Positions 50,669 to 60,397 of a stretch of DNA of 64,000 nucleotides are shown one piece after another; position 1 is the first letter of the stretch, and each line of letters starts with the position of its first letter. The position numbers were made by a program, and so were the translations under genes. The notes under the pieces are model-generated. The model made no database searches. It had not been told where the DNA came from and saw nothing but the letters and a program-made list of their open reading frames with translations. This stretch comes from Tridacna crocea (Eukaryota; Mollusca; Bivalvia; Cardiida; Cardiidae): NCBI GenBank assembly GCA_943736015.1, contig OX031065.1:52368992-52432991 (forward strand), in the 5' to 3' direction.

Positions 50669-51817
50669 TCAGTCGTCATTGTCATAAATTATTACGTTTG
50701 GCACAATTTCAGCAATATCTACCGACAAATAGTCCATAAGAGCTGTGGTAAAACTATTTTTCCAGTTAATCCACGTCATATACCACTGATGCTCTGTAAA
50801 CGCGAATTTGTGTCGCCCACGATAAAAACCTAGTATTCTAACATTCACGCAGGCTCGTTTATGTAAATGATCTAACTCTGACCACTGACTGCATTCTCTT
50901 CTTAATCGGCCCAGCAATGTTTCATCAAGTGAATAAATAAAGTAACGCGTGTTGGCAACGTATACGAAACTAAGGCTCGAATGTGGATATTTGCTGCCTT
51001 TCTCGAGATAAGGTGAATTATCCGAGTATCGGGTGAGGGCATACTCTGGTCGCTGCATGTCGGCCTGTCTTGGCAGCTCGTTGTAAAGCATAAACTGTGT
51101 GGTCACATATCCCGGGCCGGTAGAGTCGACGGAGTTTGTATAATACTCGGTGGTGAACAAATTGTCCATGAGCTGTTTTAGAAATGGGTGTCCAGATGAA
51201 CATAACATGATTGCATTGCTCAATAAATAAGGTGAAAATAATCTGATGACGGCATGTTCATAGGGCTCGGGCGTAAATACACATGAATATGATGTAATAG
51301 CATTCTCTAGGGATCTAAAATTGAGCACATCTAGATCTGCGTATATCCCGCCATAATGGTACAATACAATATACCGCAAAGCATCGGCTCGTCTAATGGT
51401 GTTTTTGGAGTAAGAAACGGAATCCCAAACACTTAAAAACTGAGGGTAAGAATCCACAATCAGTTTTCGTGCACTCTCGTCGGTCCAGAGGTAATATTTC
51501 CAGGACGGATTATTTGTCACGAAGGATTTGACATTGTCGGCGAAGTTGTACGGAATTTTCTGGTTTTTCCATGTCTGATGAATGATTCGCTCGATTTTAG
51601 GTTGCCCATCGCTGTTAAGGTTCAAATCTGAGAAAACATTCGGCTCAAAACGTTCGTAGGAACTTAAGTTTAAATTCAGGGGTAAGATGAGAGTGTCTGA
51701 CGCGGTCTCAGATAAATTGTACAACAAAAAAATACCTACCGCGGCTGACATTATTAGCGGCCAGAATCGCCGCTTTAATCTTCGCCTATTAATATTGAAA
51801 CACAGAAAACCCATCAT
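50669..51817 (-). CDS. GT32-type glycosyltransferase with DXD sugar-binding motif
   Basis: Single-exon gene of 382 residues, type II membrane topology: short basic N-terminus (NRRRLKRR), one membrane segment about 18-35 (FWPLIMSAAVGIFLLYNL), then a lumenal catalytic domain, as in Golgi enzymes. Family signs: IERIIHQTWKNQKIP (75-89), NPSWKYYLWTD (103-113), RRADALRY (142-149) and GGIYADLDV (156-164), whose D161-L-D163 is the DXD metal/nucleotide-sugar site of the GT32 (Gly_transf_sug) family; PGYVTT and a C-terminal EHQWYMTW block follow. Nearest known types are OCH1/SUR1-like mannosyltransferases; donor and acceptor cannot be told from sequence. The first ATG is 51817 (a second at 51814); upstream in frame there is only TTG and then a stop. 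The frame is intact in a region otherwise full of transposons, so it is probably a functional gene. Confidence 0.88.
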   Translation of the reverse strand: MMGFLCFNINRRRLKRRFWPLIMSAAVGIFLLYNLSETASDTLILPLNLNLSSYERFEPNVFSDLNLNSDGQPKIERIIHQTWKNQKIPYNFADNVKSFVTNNPSWKYYLWTDESARKLIVDSYPQFLSVWDSVSYSKNTIRRADALRYIVLYHYGGIYADLDVLNFRSLENAITSYSCVFTPEPYEHAVIRLFSPYLLSNAIMLCSSGHPFLKQLMDNLFTTEYYTNSVDSTGPGYVTTQFMLYNELPRQADMQRPEYALTRYSDNSPYLEKGSKYPHSSLSFVYVANTRYFIYSLDETLLGRLRRECSQWSELDHLHKRACVNVRILGFYRGRHKFAFTEHQWYMTWINWKNSFTTALMDYLSVDIAEIVPNVIIYDNDD

Positions 51818-52260
51818 AAAGTGCGTCAAAGCGTCAAGTAATCATGACGCAAAGTTATCATTTGTTATAATCGATCCATCTAGAGATTGGTTGATGTCGA
51901 TCTTTGCCGTTCTGTTTGAAGCACTCCCTATTCAATGTGCTTTGTTCAGCGACTCCTTTACAGTCGTTATATCAGCTAAAATTTTATTACAAGAAAAGTA
52001 AAGCTACCAGCTTCTCTTTCACACTGCTTATGCGTATTTAACATTTCCATCTCACAAGGTTCATTTCATACGTGGTCTGGACAAACTTTCCCGTCTTCGT
52101 TGTCTTCAGTGTTGTTTCTGCTGCAGCAGCTGCTGTTGCTAGTGTTTTCAGATGCCAATTTTTCAGAATACAGAGGCCGAGTGTCTGACAAGATCATAAC
52201 AGTTTTTTCTCGAGTCTCTTGACATGTAACTTTACCGCTTGCTTCTGAGGATGAACGGTT

Positions 52261-52356
52261 TCGTCCGTCAGTAAAGCACATTTAGGTGTCCGCCGAACCT
52301 GAAAGTGTTCGTCCGTCAGTAAAGCACATTTAGGTGTTCGCCGGACCTGAAAGTGA
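52261..52356. repeat. 48-bp tandem duplication upstream of the GT32 gene
   Basis: TCGTCCGTCAGTAAAGCACA with TTTAGGTGTC occurs twice, 48 bases apart, with three differences. It is about 450 bases upstream of the glycosyltransferase start. Confidence 0.75.
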
Positions 52357-52401
52357 AAATATTGCTATAGAATTACCAATTAAAAAAAGATCAATCCATT
52401 T

Positions 52402-52491
52402 CAACCTTTCGTCGGTTTACTTCAAAAACCCCGTAATTAGAGCTTGTTTCATGCTCTAGTTACCAGGTTTTTGAAGTAAACCGACGATACG
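52402..52491. repeat. 90-bp hairpin with perfect 21-bp arms
   Basis: CGTCGGTTTACTTCAAAAAC(C) is mirrored by (G)GTTTTTGAAGTAAACCGACG, with an inner AGAGC/GCTCT stem. A half arm (AAGTAACCCGACGACA) recurs near 52950. May be a small foldback element of its own. Confidence 0.7.
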
Positions 52492-52497
52492 CTTTTT

Positions 52498-52726
52498 TTA
52501 ACCCATTACCACACAATCCCTACTTTTGACGACCTTAAGATAGAAACCTTTTGAAAACATTGTGGGAAAAGGAGAAAATGCTGGTAACCAGCATTTTCTC
52601 CTTTTCCCACAATGTTTACTCTCCTCCCCAATACAAATTTCAAATTTTCAGTCACTTTTATATTGACATCTGCAAATGTTTTCAATTTGGACCAGTCTGA
52701 AATTTTGTCGTTTGGTAAAGGGTTAA
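52498..52726 (+). mobile_element. Family 1 TTAA MITE
   Basis: Full copy, both TTAA ends, perfect core TGCTGGTAACCAGCA. Confidence 0.85.
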
Positions 52727-53136
52727 ACAAGTTATATTGTGACACAAAGGAGAAAAAAATGGAGGAAATGATACATATAACATGAACGATATTGTGGAAA
52801 AGAAGCACCTGCCTTTTACTTGCAATTGGCTCTTTTCTAACTTCAAATACATGTATCGTGTAGCCTGTTACAGTTACACTCGTCAAACCTCGAATGATCC
52901 GCTGATCAAATCACTCGGTTGTCTTACAATATCGTCAGTTTTTTTTTAAGTAACCCGACGACATTATGTATGTTTTTAAGTTCTTTTTTTTTTCTATAGG
53001 AACACCTAAACATAGTTACGAGTAATCTACAAGTTAAAATTCTGTTACTGTAGTGATTCTCTGCAATGTATCCTTGCTGTAGAGTTTTTTATTTTAATTT
53101 CTACTTCCATAACTTTGTCATTGCCGGCATAATTGG

Positions 53137-53385
53137 CCTGCAACACGCGAAAAGGGCATTCGGACATTTGCGTAAAGTGTCGTCTCGGATCAGTCTGTGT
53201 TGTCCGCCAAGGCTAATCCGAGACGACATTTTTCGTTTTCATGTAATTTTCTGTTTCGCACAAGTCTATACTGTAGCACAAAATCTAATGTAATCGTAAA
53301 GTGCCGTCTCGAATTAGCCTGCGCGGCCTGATCCAAGACGACACTTTAGGCAGATGTCCGAATGCTCCTTTTCGCGTGTTACAGG
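53137..53385. mobile_element. Family 5 foldback MITE
   Basis: Ends CCTGCAACACGCGAAAAGGG and CTCCTTTTCGCGTGTTACAGG; subterminal CATTCGGACATTTGCGTAAA and mirror; internal GTCGTCTCGGATCAG and GGCTAATCCGAGACGAC. A decayed relative is at 23651. Confidence 0.7.
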
Positions 53386-53547
53386 CCATATATCTTGATA
53401 ACTGCAAGAGAAAAAAAGAGGGCGATGCATGTTATTTAAAGTCCATATATTGTAACTTTAAATCTGCTTTTATCGGAATGTTTACATACAAATTTATGGA
53501 CACTCAAATTCAAGATCAGACTTACCATAGATGTAGTCTGCTTTTAA

Positions 53548-53776
53548 TTAACTCATTACCAAACAACAAAATTTTTGGCTTATCCAAATTGAAAGCATTT
53601 GCAGACGACAAAATAAAAGTGACTGAAAATTTGAAATTTGTTTTGAGAAGGGTAGAAAACATTGTGGGAAAAGGAGAAAATGCTGGTTACCAGCATTTTC
53701 TCCTTTTCCCACAATGTTTTCTAAAAGTTTCTTTCTCAGGGTCGTCAAAAGTAGGGACTGTGTGGTAATGGGTTAA
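53548..53776 (-). mobile_element. Family 1 TTAA MITE
   Basis: Full copy with both TTAA ends and perfect core TGCTGGTTACCAGCA. Confidence 0.85.
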
Positions 53777-54265
53777 ATCATCCTAAAGGCAAACAGATAA
53801 GACAGGACAGGCTTCTGTTTAAAATATTCATGTATACAGCCCCCTTCAGCTCGTTAATAAACAGACATGAGAAGACAATGAAAGTATTGGAATGAAATAT
53901 GGAAAATTAACGTGAAGTGGGTTTCATACATGAACAAACATAAATACAGTATATAGCTAAAGGAAAATTAGCTCAGGCACTGAATGTGCTCCATTTAGCA
54001 AAGTATTTTCATAAGTGTTGAACTGTTACAAGAAAAATAGGCGTTACTAAGGGTAATATATTTATGATCTTTGGTCGATCGAGTGAAAACGGACATAATT
54101 TTTTTCTTTTTATGAAATATTCACACGGGGGCCGTTAATTACTAATCGATAATCATTTTACATGCCATGTCCACCACATTTCATCCGTATCGGAGAAATG
54201 TCACAAACTGTGCTGTGTTTTTTTTTTTAAACTTTCTGCGTCATAGACGAAAACATGAGCTTATT
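53777..54265. other. No recognisable feature
   Basis: Noncoding; no repeat that I can name. Confidence 0.5.
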
Positions 54266-54333
54266 GTGGACGGCATAGATAAAGATCAGTCTGTACAGAA
54301 AATGTAATCTGATCTTGGATCAATATTTTCCGC
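54266..54333. repeat. Family 6 short palindrome
   Basis: AAGATCAGTCTGTACAGAAA with TGTAATCTGATCTTGGATC. Confidence 0.5.
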
Positions 54334-54590
54334 TTGTTGAGTCAAGCCTGTAAGATCTTTTCTTTTTTCGTTTTCTGAGTTTTAGTGAATTTTAGTTTCA
54401 TTCGTCAAAGGAAATGAGTTTTTCTTCGTGGTATTGAAATAAAATTATCTTCCGCTAGACGGCATTCTACAAATACGCATCTAATTAGAGCATTCTGGGT
54501 GCAGAGCCAGTCTTCTTTTCTACGCGATAACTGTTACTTTGAATCTCAAACTAAAATAAACGTTTGCTCAATAAAACGCTACCTGATGCG

Positions 54591-55009
54591 CATCTTCGCG
54601 AGCCAAGGTTACGATTACTACGTGAATCTTACCTTGGCTGATTGAGTCCGATTTCGAGATTCCGGCGATGCGCCCTCTATTGGATGCTGATTATTAACCC
54701 CCCCCCCCCCTTTTTACATCATATTTCTGAAAGCCAGTGAAATATCGTTTTCAAACCGCTTACGAATACAATTATTCAACATGAAGCGGTAAGAAGACAT
54801 CCACGTGGGTTTCCATGTTTACCTTCTATTCGAACGTTCGCGACCTTATTCTATTTTTATCAAAGATGAAATGCTACGAGCGATTTCATTCGTTGCGGCT
54901 AGAGCTGACTGCATCCAATAAAAAAGCGTATCGGGTGAATTAAAAATCAAGCTCGATCCGCCAAGGGTAGAGTCGCGTAGTGAATCGTCAGCCTTGGCTT
55001 GCGAAGATG
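54591..55009. mobile_element. Mutator-like TIR element, copy 2, with 9-bp target duplication
   Basis: Ends CATCTTCGCGAGCCAAGG and CCTTGGCTTGCGAAGATG, flanked by perfect CCTGATGCG repeats (54582-54590 and 55010-55018). A 9-bp duplication fits Mutator-like elements. It aligns to 44433-44981 but lacks the zinc-finger part; only the start of that ORF (MQSALAATNEIARS and SLIKIE) remains. A C10 run lies at about 54697. Confidence 0.75.
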
Positions 55010-55018
55010 CCTGATGCG

Positions 55019-55401
55019 ATTCGTTCAAGTAATATCAGCATATAACCTATGCACTGGTCATTTATTAACACAACTCCTACATGCTTGTATAATAGGCTAA
55101 TATATTTAGTATGAGCCCTACTTTTCCCAGATAAAGGGGGTGGGTGATGCGTCATATAGACAGGTCGGATGTACGAAGAATGTGACATGCGCAGACAACG
55201 ACTGAAATAGGAAAACTATTGTAAAACTATATTGTACCCTGAGACCAGTTTGCAGCTGACGCCTCTTCAAGCTGTCTTATTGAAATAGAAACAAATCAGC
55301 ATGATTCATGGTATGAAACTATCACCATAAAAATAACCTGGGTAATGCTCTGTGAACAGATGGGTGGGGGTGGGGGATGGGATGGGGGGTTCAGTGCATT
55401 T
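55019..55401. other. No recognisable feature
   Basis: Noncoding; a G-rich patch (GGTGGGGGTGGGGG) occurs near 55363. Confidence 0.5.
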
Positions 55402-55468
55402 GCAAAAAGTATCGACTCAGATCAGCCTGCGCAGTTGGCGCGGGCTGACCTGGGTCGATACTTTTTGC
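55402..55468. repeat. 67-bp palindromic repeat (GCAAAAAGTATCGAC arms)
   Basis: GCAAAAAGTATCGACTCAGA with TCAGCC, loop TGCGCAGTTGGCGC, then GGCTGACCTGGGTCGATACT with TTTTGC. Best of three copies. Confidence 0.65.
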
Positions 55469-55847
55469 TTTCGATGAGTTTACGGCCTGTCCAAGAACCA
55501 GTCTACCTAAGACTTTGTGCGTTTGTTTGACGTAAAAATGCATTTAATGAATCCGTAGTAAGGTGATTTTCTTTACTTGGTACAGTGCATATCGGAGAAG
55601 CAGTAAACAACTTGTTGCCTAAGCTTGGCTGAATTAACACCTTTTATTAACGCAGAAATTGCTAGCTGCGACCAAATTCGCCTTTTTCCACGATGTTTTC
55701 AAAAGTGATCTGCTGCAAGAGGAAAAGGGTCGCCCTCTTGTGATAATGTGATAAGTCAGCAGTAATCTGCGATACGCTATGTACATGTAGGCCTACTTAT
55801 TAACAGATTACGTCTTTCCCTTTTTGTCGCGGTGATCAATTTGAGGC

Positions 55848-56234
55848 TGTTGTCTGCGGATGTCATATTCTTCGAAGATTTTACCCGTTGTCTGCGCATG
55901 TCATATTCTTCGAAGATTCGACTGTCTTATATGACGCATCACTAGCCCCGAAAGCGGGCTGACTAATATTACACTCTATAAAGTAGCAATGTTGAAAATA
56001 GCTTTCATCAATACGTTTGAGGAGAAATGAGACCTGCTTTAGCTACAGATTTCTCTAAACTGCTGATCAAAGCTGAGTGAATTGCACGAGGTAGCGTTTT
56101 ATTGAGTAAACCTTTATTTCAGTTTTAAATTCAAAGTAACGGTTTTCGCGTAGGAAAGTGGTTCTGTTCTGTTCCCAGGATGCCCATATTAGGTAGATGA
56201 GTATTTATGGAATGCCATCTAGCGGGAGATAATG
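55848..56234 (+). repeat. Dispersed repeat G, copy 2
   Basis: Same order of landmarks as 34726. Its first roughly 39 bases (TGTCATATTCTTCGAAGATT and flank) are duplicated in tandem. The interval 55469-55847 before it holds nothing I can name. Confidence 0.7.
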
Positions 56235-56239
56235 TGATT

Positions 56240-56575
56240 TTACCTGTCTGCTATGACGCATCACTCCCCCAAATATTGGGGGGATTGTAGTAAGACGCGC
56301 TGTAAAGTAGCAATGGAGAAAATGAATTTTATCAATACCTTTGAGGAGAAATCAGGCCTGTTTTAGCTCCAGATTTCTCTAAACAGCTGATCATATATAA
56401 CTGAATGAATCGCGCCAGGTAGCGTTTTATTGAGTAAACGTTTATTTTAGTTTGAAATTCAAAGTAACGGTTGTCGCGTAGAAAAGTAGTCCGGTTCTGT
56501 ACCCAGAATACCCAAATTAGATAGATGTGTATTTGTACAATGCCATCTATAGCGGGGTGCATATGACACGTTATA
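56240..56575 (+). repeat. Dispersed repeat G, copy 3 (diverged)
   Basis: Begins at TGACGCATCACT and ends at GCCATCTATAGCGG. Same orientation and adjacent to copy 2, so the pair is a tandem array. Confidence 0.65.
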
Positions 56576-56764
56576 ACATTCCGGTTAAAAAAAAAAAAAC
56601 ACCCGGTGCGGCATGACCTTGGCTTTTGATGAGTTATGAAAGCGTCTAAATTTATTCAATTGAAAAGATGCAGTTTAAGCATATTTTTTCATCAATAGAT
56701 AAAACATGTTTATCATTTACATAGACCTAGTTACAAGTATTATGTACAGTACAGAAAAATTCGT

Positions 56765-56991
56765 CTACCCTTTACCACGTGACAAAACTTTCGACTTGTC
56801 TAAACCAAGGGTATATGAAGAGGCCAAATCATTTGTGCCAAAATTGTAGAGGTTGTCTTTGCTGAAGTTGAAAACATTGTGGAAAAAGGAGAAAATGCTG
56901 GTTACCAGCATTTTCTCCTTTTCCCACATTGTTTTCAAAGATCTTCTTCTCAAGGTCGTTGAAAGTCAGCATTGTTGTGGTAAAGGATTAA
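56765..56991 (-). mobile_element. Family 1 MITE
   Basis: Palindrome perfect in the core (TGCTGGTTACCAGCA); left TTAA lost, right TTAA kept; arms diverged. Confidence 0.75.
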
Positions 56992-57170
56992 GAAGGGGTT
57001 GAGACGATAGGTTGAGAGCTATACATCACGGCGGGGAATCACGTGACAAAACAACAACAACAATGGCGGAGTTTTGAGGAAATCCCCCCACTAAAGGTAA
57101 GAAAATCTTCATTAATTCTGTCAATACGTGACCGATTTGAATTTGGTTTGAAGCAAAGAAGGTGCAGGGA

Positions 57171-57488
57171 CGCCAGGAATTTGCTGGATGTGGTAGATCT
57201 TTTAAACAACACCTGATGAAAAAGTTATTGACGAGCAAACAAATTTTTAACGATGGATAACGTTCACGTGGAAAATAAATAATACACACAAACAGGCCAC
57301 TTTTCTTGTAATGGTGCATTTATTGCGTTCCCGTATGCATAAAATGAGGACAGCATGAATGAAAAGTCTTGTCACTATCAATATTCTTTATTAGAATACG
57401 ATTTTCTGGGTAAACAACGTTATTTTCTAAAATGATACAGTTCACGTCAGGAAATTTTTATGATAACGTTCACGTCATAAGTAGAATT
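57171..57488 (+). repeat. Long inverted repeat pair, left arm
   Basis: About 318 bp mirrored at 63682-64000 with few differences by eye. Landmarks CGCCAGGAATTTGCTGGATG, TTATTGACGAGCAAACAAAT, GATACAGTTCACGTCAGGAA. The interval 56992-57170 before it contains CACGTGAC and an ATGGCGGAG followed shortly by a stop; whether the arm extends there cannot be seen, because the right arm leaves the window. Confidence 0.75.
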
Positions 57489-57530
57489 TCATATTAAAAT
57501 AGTTCTATCATGAATACTGGTGTGGTTTGA

Positions 57531-57533
57531 AAG

Positions 57534-57570
<37 letters not shown>

Positions 57571-57590
57571 GTGGACAGAGAGAGAGAGTA
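57531..57590 (+). repeat. (GA)n microsatellite
   Basis: Mostly AG units with single interruptions over about 60 bases. 57591-58230 after it is AT-rich with no recognisable feature. Confidence 0.9.
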
Positions 57591-58841
57591 AATCATATAT
57601 GCCGTATAACTTGCAGAATCATATAACATGCAGAAATGATTTAGATAACCAGATATAAATCAATATGCATTTATTAACCATTATATATAAAAATAAAGCC
57701 ATTGACATGTTTCTTTTTTCGATTAGTCTCTATGGTAAATCCCCTGACCTTAATCAAACAGTTAAGAAATTGATTAATGAGTATGTATATTTAGTGAAAT
57801 TTCGATTATGCACGACTTTTTCTAGATATATACTCTTCCAGATAATAGCACGTATTTTAGTCAAGCATTCATTCTAGCTGTAAAGAATTGAACTTTTTTG
57901 TGGTGGAGAAAGTTAAAATTGGTCAACATTGGAAAGATTTGTGTACGACAATGAAAAAATATCATGTTCTATAGGATGGTGAGAAAGCCTTATTCGAAAA
58001 TGAGAAAATGCTTGATGGATTTTTTGTTTTTTCGAAAACTTTATTTTGATTGTAAAATGAGATTTTATCGGTTTTTCCTCACCAATTTCAGATACATCAT
58101 GAGATATAGGAAAAAGTCTATGTTGTCTCTTAACAGAGAAAAATGATACTAAATTGTCATTTGTGGTACGTTGTGTACAAGCTGTACTCTATCATTATAT
58201 CCCTGCCTGGAATAATTATGCCTATTATTTACAATTTGCCCTACTTTCTAAACCAATGAAAACGCCGGATTTCGTTCAAAACTGCTCGATTTGTATAAGT
58301 TATTGATCATATATTGCATTTTTATGAAATTAAATCGGAGGAAGGCGAAGCCGACCGACGATTTAGTTTCATACAAATGAAATATATTGATCAATAACTA
58401 ACTTACAGTTTGCCCTACTTTCTAATTGACTGACAGGCACGGATGGGTGGAAAGAACCATACAAGAACGATAGAAAGCTCGGTTCGCCACACCTCTTTTG
58501 ATTGACGGTTGTACAAACGTGCGTTTTGAGTCGTACGTCGTTAACTTGGGTTTTAATTTTCTACCGAAATCTTTCGATTCATATTTCAGATGACAAACAG
58601 TTCGTCGATTAATTTTGTAACATAGTTTATCAATTTTGATTGAAGTTTTAACCGATAGATAGACAGATGTGAATATCTTCATCGAGGTCGTTTATGTCGT
58701 TGCTAAACGAATCACATTGCCCAACCATGTATAAGATCACGTGACTCGCAGTTCAAATGGAAACGACCGTTATACGGATGAGGTTACATGTAGGTACGGA
58801 ATCGGCCGAATTTCATTTTCTTTGGAGCGATAGATTCAGCA

Positions 58842-58994
58842 ATGGATGCATGCTTTGAGCTGGTTGACGACGAGGAATTTTATAAAGAATTTATTTTTAC
58901 CGACACAGGCGACGTCTCTCTAACAAAACTGTGTACAATAAACACCCATGTCCCTCTAAAGTGGCTCACTGTACAGGATCTGTTTCATTTTTAA
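58842..58994 (+). other. Short reading frame kept on both arms of the inverted repeat
   Basis: ATG at 58842 gives MDACFELVDDEEFYKEFIFT then DTGDVSLTKLCTINTHVPLK and WLTVQDLFHF, stop. The mirror arm (complement of about 60120-60250) keeps VEDEEFYKEFIFPDTGDVSL and CTINTHVPLKWLTVQDLFH with only conservative changes and no stop. In both arms the frame is cut by the same palindromic insert. Looks like a former exon; family unknown. Confidence 0.4.
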
Positions 58995-59260
58995 CCCGTG
59001 CCAGAAAAGCCCTTTTTTTACTGCCCTGAGGCAGAAGGCGCGTGAAAATATTGCGGGTAAAGGAGAAATTGCTTGTAAAGAGCATATTCTCCTTTCCTGC
59101 TAAGTTTTTTTTCTGTCCACAGACAAATCCTATAATTTGAGCAAGTACCAAATTGTTGTCTACAAACGGTTTCAAATTGGACCCAAGCCAAATTTCCCTG
59201 CCTGGTAAAGATTCCCGTGCCAGGGTCGTTAAAACCAGAGGTTGTTTGGTAAAGGGTTAA
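58991..59260 (-). mobile_element. Long TTAA MITE in the left arm
   Basis: TTAA ends; termini TTAACCCGTGCCAG and GAGGTTGTTTGGTAAAGGG; core GAGAAATTGCTTGTAAAGAG with a family-1-like stem. Longer (about 270 bp) than family 1. Its mirror copy lies at 59840-60113. Confidence 0.65.
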
Positions 59261-59579
59261 GTACACGCGGTCAAGTACGAGTTGTTTAGTCCTGATATTC
59301 ACGTGGAAATTACGTCACTTTTTTGGCGATGATGCAATCAGTTGGAATAGTCCCCGCCCCTTTTACTACAGTCTATGCATGCATTGCATTGGTATTTACT
59401 TTACAAAGACCAACTAAAATACTGTGGGCGGAGCTTCTCGCAAACCGGGATACAACTGTATATAGGTCAACCATTTAATGATTAAGTGGTCACATATTGC
59501 AACATATTGAGTCTGTATGGAATTAAATTTGAACGAAACCCGGCGTTTTCATTGGTTTAGAAAGTAGGGCAAACTGTAA

Positions 59580-60397
59580 AATTCCATACAGACTCAATAT
59601 GTTGCAATATGTGACCACTTAATCATTAAATGGTTGACCTATATACAATTGTATCCCGGTTAACGTGAAGCTCCGCCCACAGTATTTTAGCTGGTCTTTG
59701 TAGAGTAAATACCAGTCTAATGCATACACTGTAGTAAAAGGGCGGGGAATATTCCAAGTAATTGCATCATCGCCAAAAAAGTGACGTAATTTCCACGTGA
59801 ATATCGGGACTAAACAACTCGTACTTGCCCACGTGGTATTTAACCCTTTACCAAACAACCTCTGGTTTTAACGGCCCTGGTAAGGAGTCTTTACCAGGCT
59901 CGGAAATTTGGCTTGGGTCCAAATTGAAACCGTTTGCAGACAACTTGGTACTTGTTCAAATTGAAGTATTTGTCTGTGGAAAGAAAGAAAGAAAACAAAA
60001 AAGTATTATAGCAGGAAAGGAGAAAATGCTCTTTACAAGCAATTTCTCTTCTACCCGCAATGTTTTCACGCGCCTTCTGCCTCAGGGTACTAAAAAAGAG
60101 TGCTTATCTGGTATGAAACAGGTCCTGGACAGTGAGCCACTTTAGAGGGACATGGGTGTTTATTGTACACAGTTGTATTAGCGAGACGTCGCCTGTGTCG
60201 GGGAAAATAAATTCTTTATAAAATTCCTCGTCTTCAACAGGCTCAGAGAATGCATTAAATTTGGCCGATTCCGTACCTACATCTATCCTCGTCCGTATAA
60301 CGGTCGTTTACATTTGAACTGCGAGTCACGTGATCTTATCCTGTTTGTCGCCTGAAATATGGTTCGAAAGATTTCGATAGAAAATTAAAACCCAAGT
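59580..60397 (-). repeat. Large inverted repeat, right arm (about 0.82 kb)
   Basis: Reverse complement of the left arm. The 55-base spacer (59525-59579) contains AGTAGGGCAAACTGTAA, which is itself a copy of sequence near 58400. Confidence 0.8.
59840..60113 (+). mobile_element. Long TTAA MITE in the right arm
   Basis: Mirror of 58991-59260; left TTAA kept, right end merges with the arm. A GAAAGAAAGAAAG stutter is inserted in this copy. Confidence 0.65.

Larger units (their letters stand above)
58544..59524 (+). repeat. Large inverted repeat, left arm (about 0.98 kb)
   Basis: Mirrored by 59580-60397. Contains in order ACTTGGGTTTTAATTTTCTA, GATCACGTGACTCGCAGTTC, a short ORF (58842-58994), a MITE-like palindromic insert (58991-59260) and GTCAACCATTTAATGATTAA at the centre. 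The arm is longer than its partner because of an extra piece of about 125 bases near 58600-58730. Confidence 0.8.

Noticed and set aside
57026-57319. 97-residue minus-strand ORF and an ATGGCGGAG on the plus strand
   Set aside because: The plus-strand frame stops after five codons. The minus frame lies in the inverted-repeat arm and resembles no family. No support for a gene.
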